Of a stretch of DNA of 46,015 bases, positions 23,039 through 30,114 are shown one piece after another. The position numbers and the translations under genes were made by a program. Positions within the stretch are counted from its first letter, which is position 1. Every line of letters begins with the position of its first letter. The notes beneath the pieces are model-generated. The model ran no database searches, was not told the DNA's origin, and was given only the letters and a program-made list of their open reading frames with translations. The stretch comes from Bacteroidales bacterium UBA1195 (GTDB lineage Bacteria > Bacteroidota > Bacteroidia > Bacteroidales > WCHB1-69): positions 1 through 46,015 of the forward strand of contig DBYD01000022.1 of the NCBI GenBank assembly GCA_002309855.1, read 5' to 3'.

Positions 23039-23392
23039 ATGGAGAAAATTCAGATATTCAAAGACAAAAAAATCCGAACCCATTGGGATGCGGAACTTGG
23101 GGAATGGTATTTCTCGGTCGTGGATGTAGTTGGAGCATTAACGGATAGTCCAGACCCGCGCAACTATTGGAAAGTTCTGAAACACCGTTTAAAGGAAGAG
23201 GGGAATGAAACGGTTACAAATTGTAACCGTTTGAAGATGCTTGCACCAGACGGAAAAATGCGTTTAACCGATATTGCTGATACAAAACAGATTCTGCGCA
23301 TCATCCAACCAGTAATTAGTCCGATTAACGCTAACGACAAACACGCTCTTGACACCAATCTGGACGATGTGAAACAAATAGAAAGCAAATAA
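23039..23392 (+). pseudogene. Truncated BRO-N domain gene
   Basis: The 117-residue frame holds a BRO-N domain: IQIFKDKKIRTHWDAELGEW, then YFSVVDVVGALTDSPDPRNY, WKVLKHRLKEEGNE and MRLTDIADTKQILRIIQ. BRO-N is a DNA-binding domain of phage antirepressors. Bacteroidetes proteins of this type usually continue for another 100 or more residues after the RIIQ helix. Here the sequence changes to PVISPINANDKHALDTNLDD and stops. The gene, with its own 5' module, is bounded by perfect 60-bp direct repeats and so is a recent insertion between the C10 peptidase and YARHG genes. A short functional protein is still possible. Confidence 0.75.
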
Positions 23393-23393
23393 C

Positions 23394-23453
23394 CGCTTTC
23401 ATCTGTTTATTTTTCTGTTTAGAACGGAAGAAACGCAGCATTATTGCCCCGCA
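23394..23453. repeat. 60-bp direct repeat, copy 2
   Basis: Perfect copy of 22874-22933, lying two bases after the BRO stop codon and 8 bp from the stop of the C10 peptidase gene. It carries a spare ATG AAA GCG from the YARHG gene. The distance between the copies is 520 bp. Confidence 0.97.
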
Positions 23454-23461
23454 TAAAATAT

Positions 23462-24877
23462 TTATTCCCGCACAAATTTGGCGGAAAGGAGCGCATCGTC
23501 AACGGTGCGCAGTTGGAGCAGATACATGCCGGAGGGCAAGGCGGAGACATCCAGTCCGGTTGAGGGAAGGTTCTCCGTTTGCAGCATAACCTGCCCCAAC
23601 AGATTACGGACTGTAACCTGCGAAATGCCCTTTGCGGAATCCGGCAGTTGGATATGCAGAATCCCCGAAACCGGATTTGGCCAGACCTTTAAAGCCTCAC
23701 CGGAGCGCGTGAAAGCGGCATCCGCCTGAGTGCTGCCGGGATAAATGTTAACGATAGCCCGCTCCAGATTGTTCCAGTCATCCGATCCGGAGTTGATGGA
23801 ATCCAAAGTCACCCAGGAACCGGCTCCACCCCACCCCCAATTGAAATGGAACATGCCGGTTTCGGAATCATAGCCGTCACAGACAAAGGCATGCGCCTCC
23901 AGTTCCATCATCTCGTCCACCGCCGCATAAAAAACAGGCTTCCCGTCCATTATGTCGGACATGATGCTGTTTTTCCATTCCGCTTCGTTCAATGCCCTTC
24001 TTATCAGTTTCGCACTTGAACGGTAACCGAATCCTGAAACAAATGCATTCCGCGCATCCGACGGCCATGCGAACGACTGGCATTCGCTTATGCAGTAGAT
24101 AACATTGGCGGCGCTGCCACAATCGGCCAGGAGCCGTGCGACGGCGTGCCGTTCCACCTCATAATTGTAGTTCGTGTCAATTTTGTTCCCATTCATGCGA
24201 CAGAGCCTCAACTCGTCCGGCATGTTGTTCCAATCATACAGCTCCATTTTTTTGGGCCTGCGGAGTGGCTGTTTCCAGTAGTTCATAATCTGCGCCATTG
24301 CAACAGGGACACAACCGGCGGCACAACGGTTCTCCCGGTCACATCTGCTTGAAACATAATAATTGTAGGCGTTCGGCTGCCCGTCATTGGAACTGGTCTG
24401 TTTCCAGCGGGTGGTGATATATGGCCCGTATTTTTCCCCACCCCGCATTTGAACAATTGTATCCTCCAAAAGCATTTTCCATCGCCAGTCGGGATCACCG
24501 GAGCCGCTGTCCAATATCTGCCCGATGGCGGAGGCATATTTCCCCACAAAATGGGACAGGCCGCTCCCGCCTGAATTCTGAAGGAAAGTGACGCTGTCGC
24601 CGCTGCTGTTGTAAGCCAGCACCGGCATCACGCTTTTCACGCCTGAAACCAGTGCGGAACAGCCGTTCCTGAAGCATACCTCATAAAGCAGGGTCTTCCC
24701 TTCCCTCTCCAAACGGCTGACATGCGACACATCCGCCGCCTGGAAAGATTTCTCCCTGAAAAAGCGCTGCATGTATTTTGACGAGGCATTTACGGCTTCC
24801 GCTTCAGTGACAATATTTTGGGCATTGCCCACAAGGAAGCAGGACAGCAATGACAGGACAACAACGAGATGTTTCAT
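23462..24877 (-). CDS. Secreted C10 cysteine peptidase with T9SS tail (second copy)
   Basis: A 471-residue exported protease. The start at 24877 gives a clean signal peptide (KHLVVVLSLLSCFLVGNA). A short propeptide with LLYEVCFRNGCSALVSG follows, and then the C10 domain with Cys189 in AAGCVPVAMAQIMNYW, His329 in EAHAFVCDGYD and FHFNWGWGG. The end is a type A T9SS sorting domain (VWPNPVSGILHIQLP to SGMYLLQLRTVDD, ending KFVRE). It is shorter than the peptidase at 8096-10201 because it lacks the CUB-like region. It lies 47 bp after the response-regulator gene on the same strand and upstream of the YARHG gene. Confidence 0.92.
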   Translation of the reverse strand: MKHLVVVLSLLSCFLVGNAQNIVTEAEAVNASSKYMQRFFREKSFQAADVSHVSRLEREGKTLLYEVCFRNGCSALVSGVKSVMPVLAYNSSGDSVTFLQNSGGSGLSHFVGKYASAIGQILDSGSGDPDWRWKMLLEDTIVQMRGGEKYGPYITTRWKQTSSNDGQPNAYNYYVSSRCDRENRCAAGCVPVAMAQIMNYWKQPLRRPKKMELYDWNNMPDELRLCRMNGNKIDTNYNYEVERHAVARLLADCGSAANVIYCISECQSFAWPSDARNAFVSGFGYRSSAKLIRRALNEAEWKNSIMSDIMDGKPVFYAAVDEMMELEAHAFVCDGYDSETGMFHFNWGWGGAGSWVTLDSINSGSDDWNNLERAIVNIYPGSTQADAAFTRSGEALKVWPNPVSGILHIQLPDSAKGISQVTVRNLLGQVMLQTENLPSTGLDVSALPSGMYLLQLRTVDDALLSAKFVRE

Positions 24878-24924
24878 ATTATCCGGTTTAAGATCCAACG
24901 CCATTTGAAGAAGGGCTGAAAAGG

Positions 24925-26088
24925 CTACCGGTTGGCATAGCGCTCCACATCCTCACCTGTGATGGTGCTGCCGCACAGGATAAGCAGACGCTCCACCATA
25001 TTGTTCAGTTCACGGATGTTACCGCGCCATGGAAGCTGCTTTAACGCGGCAATCGCATCCTCCGTAACCTGCGGCTGTGGCATGTGCTGGTGTTCGCATG
25101 AAAGCTTCATGAAATGGTCAACCAGCAGCGGAATGTCCTCCAGCCGTTCACGCAGCGGCGGCACATGTATGAGTATCACCCCCAGCCTGTGGTACAGGTC
25201 CTCACGGAAATTCTTCTGCTCGATCTCCTGACGCAGATCCTTGTTGGTGGCGGCAATCACCCTGACATCCACCTGGATTTTCTTCTCCCCGCCCACGCGG
25301 ACAATCTGGTTCTCCTGCAAGGCGCGCAGAACCTTGGCCTGCGCTGATAGGCTCATGTCACCAACCTCGTCCAGGAAAAGCGTCCCATGGTCGGCAATTT
25401 CAAAATTGCCCTTACGCTGCTTGATTGCAGAGGTGAACGAACCCTTTTCATGGCCGAACAGCTCGCTCTCAATCAGTTCGGAAGGGATTGCCGCACAATT
25501 CACCTCCACAAATGGGTTGCCGGCCCGGTGGCTCATCTCATGCAGCCAATGCGCCACCGACTCCTTGCCGGTACCGTTCTCACCCGTGATGAGCACCCGC
25601 GCATCCGTTGGGGCCACCTTCCCGATAATCGCCTTCAGCTCCTGCACCGCAGGTGATTCCCCGACAATCTCATAACGACGGTTAACCTTCTTTTTCAGCT
25701 GCCGCGTCTCCGTCACCAGCGACTGACGCTCCTGCGCATGACGCACTGAAATCAGCAGCCGGTTCAAATCTAACGGCTTAGTTATAAAATCGAATGCACC
25801 GGCCTTGATTGAGGCGACCGCCGTATCAATATCGCCGTGACCGGTAATCATTATGACCGGAACATCCCGCAGGAGCCGCAACTTCTCCAGAAACTCCAGC
25901 CCGTCCATCTCCGGCATCTTGATGTCGCTGATGACCAAATCGAACTGCTCGTTTTCAAGAAGTTTCAACGCCTCCGGTGCGGACTGTATTGTCTGTACAG
26001 CATAGGATTCGTATTCCAGAACCTCCTTCAGCGCATCGCAAATGGCCGATTCATCGTCCACGACCAGTATTTTAGCAATGGTATCCAT
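24925..26088 (-). CDS. Sigma-54-type response regulator without Fis DNA-binding domain
   Basis: A 387-residue protein with an N-terminal receiver domain (KILVVDDESAICDAL; phosphoacceptor Asp in LVISDIKMPEMDG; ITKPL) and an NtrC-type AAA+ domain (Walker A ENGTGKES, FVEVNCAAIPSELIESELFG, LFLDEVGDMS, RVIAATNKDL, FREDLYHRLGVILIHVPPLR). The sigma-54 contact loop, usually GAFTGA, reads GSFTSA. The protein ends at EDVERYANR, so the C-terminal Fis-type helix-turn-helix is missing. Bacteroidetes members of this kind seem often to have this length. The start at 26088 (MDTIAKILVV) is chosen over the longer frame because it begins right at the receiver fold. It follows the M16-like gene by 26 bp. Confidence 0.9.
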   Translation of the reverse strand: MDTIAKILVVDDESAICDALKEVLEYESYAVQTIQSAPEALKLLENEQFDLVISDIKMPEMDGLEFLEKLRLLRDVPVIMITGHGDIDTAVASIKAGAFDFITKPLDLNRLLISVRHAQERQSLVTETRQLKKKVNRRYEIVGESPAVQELKAIIGKVAPTDARVLITGENGTGKESVAHWLHEMSHRAGNPFVEVNCAAIPSELIESELFGHEKGSFTSAIKQRKGNFEIADHGTLFLDEVGDMSLSAQAKVLRALQENQIVRVGGEKKIQVDVRVIAATNKDLRQEIEQKNFREDLYHRLGVILIHVPPLRERLEDIPLLVDHFMKLSCEHQHMPQPQVTEDAIAALKQLPWRGNIRELNNMVERLLILCGSTITGEDVERYANR

Positions 26089-26114
26089 ATTTTGTCTGTT
26101 TATATTTCCAATAA

Positions 26115-27395
26115 TCAGGAACGCGGACCGACCAGCACAGTGGTCATATCGTCCGGATCCAGATACTGCCGTGCCAGCTGGCGCAATTCCTGTGAGGTGA
26201 CCGAAACGACCATTTGGAAGTAGTCCCTCCAATAGGAGGCGTCCATTCCGTCCGCCTGGACCTCCTCCCAACGTTCCATTTGCTGGAACAGTCCGTCAAA
26301 ACGGCGCAACAGGCTGCCTGTCTCATATTTTTTCAAACGCTCCAGCTCTTCTGCCGGAACCTCCTCTTCACAGAGCCTGCGCAACTCCACGGCGATTTTC
26401 CCCACCGCCTGCTCCGCCTGTGCGGCGTTGACATCGGCAGAAATGCACAAATGACCCGCGTGACGCATGGGAGAGAGATGGGAATAGATGCCATAGGCAA
26501 AACCGCTCTTTTCCCGAATCTCTGTCATCAGACGGGAACCGAAATAGCCGCCCAAGAGACGGTTCAGCACACACATCCGCATCCAGTCCGGATGTGTGCG
26601 GTTAAAAAGCCGCCGTCCCATACAGATGGAGGTCTGCATCGTGCCGTGCCCCTCCAAGCGCAGTGTTTCCGCCTTAACTTCCGGTATCGGATATGACGGC
26701 GCCACCACTTCCGGACGCACCGGCAGACTGCCCAAAGTCTCCTCCATCATACGCACCAGCCCAGGCTGCAGATTCCCGGCTATGAAAATCCGCATGTGGG
26801 CAGGACTGTAGCGTTCTTTATAAAAGGTCTCCAGCATTCCAGTATCCCAGTTTTCCACATCATCCAAGTTGAGTCTCCGCCCATAGGGATGCCCGTCTGA
26901 ATAAAGTGTGGAAAGGAACTGCCGGTATGCCAAATAGCTGTTTTTTTCAAGATTGACTGAAAGCTGCTGCCTCTGCTGCATTTTCAGAAGCTGCAGCCGC
27001 TCCGCAGAAAACCGCGGTTCCGCAAACAGCTCCCGCACCAGCGGAAAAATGCGTCCGGCAACCTTTGCAGGGAAATGCAGGCTGATGACAGCCCAATCAC
27101 GGTCAGTGGAACTGTCAATGTAGCACCCTTCCGCATCCAGGCAGGCCATCCAAGCCTCGTCAGGATGCGACAAAGTGCCTTCCTGCAACATCTTAAGCGT
27201 GGCCAACGCAACTCCGGCACGGGACTGGAACCAGCCGCCAGCCTCAATCCTTATGTCCATCCTCACCAAGGCATAATACTCCTGCCGCCAGAGAAAGCAG
27301 GGAATCCCGTTCGGCAGACGGAGCTGCCCGACCTGCAACATGCCGGGGAAGGAAAACTGATGCCGCAAAGGCGCTTTTGTACGGTCTGCAGGCAT
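26115..27395 (-). CDS. M16-family pseudopeptidase (insulinase-like)
   Basis: A 426-residue single-unit M16 protein: LRLPNGIPCFLWRQEYYALV and RMDIRIEAGGWFQSRAGVA at the N-terminal domain, then the FYKERYSPAHMRIFIAGNL strand and a second domain with LLGGYFGSRLMTEIREKSGF and AYGIYSHLS. At the place of the zinc motif HxxEH the sequence reads ATLKMLQEGT, so it should be catalytically inactive, like the non-catalytic subunits of paired M16 proteases. No partner M16 gene is in the window. The ATG at 27395 follows the porX stop by 2 bp; an upstream ATG at 27422 would overlap porX by 25 bp. Tight coupling to porX suggests a joint envelope role. Confidence 0.85.
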   Translation of the reverse strand: MPADRTKAPLRHQFSFPGMLQVGQLRLPNGIPCFLWRQEYYALVRMDIRIEAGGWFQSRAGVALATLKMLQEGTLSHPDEAWMACLDAEGCYIDSSTDRDWAVISLHFPAKVAGRIFPLVRELFAEPRFSAERLQLLKMQQRQQLSVNLEKNSYLAYRQFLSTLYSDGHPYGRRLNLDDVENWDTGMLETFYKERYSPAHMRIFIAGNLQPGLVRMMEETLGSLPVRPEVVAPSYPIPEVKAETLRLEGHGTMQTSICMGRRLFNRTHPDWMRMCVLNRLLGGYFGSRLMTEIREKSGFAYGIYSHLSPMRHAGHLCISADVNAAQAEQAVGKIAVELRRLCEEEVPAEELERLKKYETGSLLRRFDGLFQQMERWEEVQADGMDASYWRDYFQMVVSVTSQELRQLARQYLDPDDMTTVLVGPRS

Positions 27396-27397
27396 GG

Positions 27398-28951
27398 CTA
27401 TCTGGGTGAAAGGGTGATGCACGGTATCAGCATCTCCTCCATGGAGACTCCGCCATGCTGGAAGGTGTTCCTGTAATAATTTGAGAAATGGGTATAGTTG
27501 TTCGGATAGACAAAGAACTGGTCACCGATGGCAAACACATACTTTGAGGAGACATTGAGACGCGGCAGGAAGGCGGCTTCCGGACGGGAGATGACATAGA
27601 CCTCCCGTTCGTCCAGCGACAGGTTCCTGCCCACCTTGTAGCGCAGATTGGTGTTGGTCTCGCGGTCGGCCTGTATCCGTACCGGATTCTTGATTCGGAT
27701 GGTGCCATGGTCGGTGGTGATCATGACCCGGATTTTTTTCTCGGAGAGGAAGCGCAGCAGTTCAAGCACCTGCGAGTGCTCGAACCAGGACTTCACCACA
27801 CTGCGGTAGGACTGCTCGTCGTTGGCGAGATTACGCACCACATCCGTTTCAGCATGTGCGTGCGAAAGCATGTCCACAAAGTTATAGACCCCGACAATCA
27901 GGGAGTTGTCCAGCAGGCTCGTGAAACGTTCGTTTATTTTCTTTCCAAACTCCTGGTTCAGAACCTTGTAATAGTAGTGCCTGTAATTTTTCCCGCAACG
28001 TTTCAGGTTTGAAGCCAGCAACTCCGGCTCCTTCATGTTCTTGTTGCCGTCATCGTTCTCGTTCAGCCACAAGTCAGGATATATCTTCCCGATTTGGGAA
28101 GGCAGCAGACCGGCGAAGAGGCTGTTGCGCGCATAATGGGTGGCTGTCGGCAGTATGCTGTAATACAGATCATCCTGCTCCACGCGGAAAAACTCGTTCA
28201 ACAACGGCTGGATGGCACGCCAGTGGTCATAGCGGAGATTGTCGATAACTATCAGCACCGTAGGACTGTCGGGAACAAGTTTAGGGAAAAGGGACTCCCT
28301 GAGCAGCGTGTGTGACATGACAGGACGGTCCTCCGCTCCAGCCAGCCAGCGCTCGTAGTTTTTTGAGATGAATTTTGCAAAGAGGGCGTTGGCCTCCTTC
28401 TTCTGGGTATAAAGTATCTCCTTGATGCCGTCATCCATGCTGTTGCCCAGCTCTATCTCCCAATAGACCATGTCGCGGTAAATCTCCTTCCAGTCGTCAG
28501 GAGTTGAGGCGAACGACATCTTCATGGAGAGCTCGCGGAATGACTGCTGGTAGTCCATGGTGCTCTTTTCCGTCACAAGACGGCGGTTCTCCGTGTGCTT
28601 TTTCAGGCAGTGCAGAATCTGCATCGGCTGTACCGGCTTGACCAGATAGTCGCTGATGTTCGACCCTATGGCCTCCTCCATGATCCGCTCCTCCTCGCTT
28701 TTGGTGATCATCACTATCGGTATGGAGGGGCGCTTGCTCTTTATGCGCTGGATGCAGTCAAGTCCCGACAAACCGGGCATGTTCTCGTCAAGAAACACGA
28801 TGTCCACTGTCTGCTCGTCCAACATGTCAATCGCCTCATTCCCGCTCAGCACAGGAATCACATGGTAGCCTTTTGACTCCAGAAAACGGATGTAGGGATT
28901 CAGCAGCTCTATCTCATCGTCTGCCCACAATATGTGAATGTTGTCTGCCAT
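27398..28951 (-). CDS. porX: T9SS response regulator PorX with PglZ domain
   Basis: A 517-residue protein with an N-terminal receiver domain (HILWADDEIELLNPYIRFLE; phosphoacceptor Asp55 in VFLDENMPGLSG; YLVKPVQPMQIL), a helical linker, and a C-terminal alkaline-phosphatase-superfamily PglZ domain with metal-site segments VLIVIDNLRYDHW, LPTATHYARNSLF, NFVDMLSHAHAE and ITTDHGTIRIK. This architecture is specific for PorX, which regulates T9SS genes and whose PglZ domain is reported to be a zinc phosphodiesterase. It is followed directly by the M16-like gene and preceded by prfB and sprA on the same strand. Confidence 0.95.
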   Translation of the reverse strand: MADNIHILWADDEIELLNPYIRFLESKGYHVIPVLSGNEAIDMLDEQTVDIVFLDENMPGLSGLDCIQRIKSKRPSIPIVMITKSEEERIMEEAIGSNISDYLVKPVQPMQILHCLKKHTENRRLVTEKSTMDYQQSFRELSMKMSFASTPDDWKEIYRDMVYWEIELGNSMDDGIKEILYTQKKEANALFAKFISKNYERWLAGAEDRPVMSHTLLRESLFPKLVPDSPTVLIVIDNLRYDHWRAIQPLLNEFFRVEQDDLYYSILPTATHYARNSLFAGLLPSQIGKIYPDLWLNENDDGNKNMKEPELLASNLKRCGKNYRHYYYKVLNQEFGKKINERFTSLLDNSLIVGVYNFVDMLSHAHAETDVVRNLANDEQSYRSVVKSWFEHSQVLELLRFLSEKKIRVMITTDHGTIRIKNPVRIQADRETNTNLRYKVGRNLSLDEREVYVISRPEAAFLPRLNVSSKYVFAIGDQFFVYPNNYTHFSNYYRNTFQHGGVSMEEMLIPCITLSPR

Positions 28952-29002
28952 TGTCAGATGTCATTTAAGGTTTAATACTAACAAAACGTCGGGATGCCAC
29001 AA

Positions 29003-30101
29003 TTATTGCGCTCTTCCACGTCCGAATTCCATCAGGAACGCCTTCAGGAAATCGTCAATATCGCCGTCAAGCACGCCCTGCGTGTCGGAGGTTTCCAAAC
29101 CTGTACGGTTGTCCTTCACCAGCTTGTAGGGATGAAGCACATAGCTGCGGATTTGCGACCCCCATTCAATCTTCTTCTTCCCGCTCTCTATCTCATTGAT
29201 TTTCTCATACTTTTTCTGCAGTTCAATCTCATACAGCCGCGATTTGAGCATCTGCAGCGCCTTCTCCTTGTTCTGCAGCTGGAAGCGGGTCACCTGGCAT
29301 TCTATCACAATTCCGGTTGGCTTATGGTGCAGCCGTACAGCCGTCTCCACCTTGTTGACATTCTGCCCGCCGGGGCCGCCCGAACGGAAGGTGTCCCAAG
29401 TTATGTCCGCCGGCTTGACCTCTATCTCGATATTGTCATCAACCATCGGACATACGAACACGGAGGCGAACGATGTGTGCCTGCGGTGGTCGGAATCGAA
29501 CGGGGAAAGCCTCACCAGACGGTGCACGCCGTTCTCCCCCTTAAGGTTGCCGTAGACATACTCCCCCTCTATTTCAATGGTCACCGACCTGATGCCTGCA
29601 ACCTCTCCATCCAGCCTGTCCAGCTCGCGCACCTGGTAATGGTGCTCCTCAGCCCAGCGCATATACATGCGCAGAAGCATCTCCGCCCAATCCTGGCTCT
29701 CGGTGCCGCCAGCTCCGGAGTTGATGGTCAGGGTCGCACCCAAACGGTCCTCCTCGTCATTGAGCATATTTTTGAATTCCAAATCCTCAATGGCCTTAAG
29801 CGCAACGGAATAATGGCTGTCGCACTCCTCCTCCGTCATTTCTCCGGCTCCGAAAAACTCAAGCGCAAGCTCCGCCTCCGAAAAGGCATTTTCCGCACCG
29901 GCATAGGCCTTTGTCCAGCCCTTGAGCAGATTGATTGATTTCAGCTCCGCCTCGGCCTTTTTCGGGTCATCCCAGAATCCGGCCTCCTGCGTCGCCGCCT
30001 CACGTTCATTTATCTCGTTCTCCTTCTTTCCGATGTCAAAGACACCTCCGTAACTCGCCCAGCCGCTCACGCAGCGCCTCAATGGCGTCCTGTTGTACCA
30101 T
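29003..30101 (-). CDS. prfB: Peptide chain release factor 2, expressed by programmed +1 frameshift
   Basis: RF2 releases peptides at UGA and UAA codons. The GGQ motif stands in SGGPGGQNVNKVETAV, and the C-terminal part has TRFQLQNKEKALQML and RSYVLHPYKLVKD. The true start is the ATG at 30101: 21 codons (MVQQDAIEALRERLGEL...) lead to an in-frame TGA at 30036-30038 within CTT TGA C. A +1 shift there continues as LDIGKKENEINERE, giving 365 residues, the same length as E. coli RF2. An AGG lies just upstream of the shift site. The autoregulation implied is that low RF2 lets ribosomes stall at UGA and shift. The gene follows sprA by 13 bp. Confidence 0.95.
30035..30047 (-). promoter_or_regulatory. 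Programmed +1 frameshift site of prfB
   Basis: The minus strand reads AGG TGT CTT TGA C, with the slippery CTT followed by TGA C and an AGG-like Shine-Dalgarno element upstream, as in the well-known E. coli site. The protein is continuous only when the T after CTT is skipped. Confidence 0.95.
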
Positions 30102-30114
30102 AAATGTTTCTGTT

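Noticed and set aside
26089..26271. Gly-rich N-terminal extension of the sigma-54-type regulator
   Set aside because: It overlaps the M16-like gene end, and the receiver domain begins naturally at 26088.
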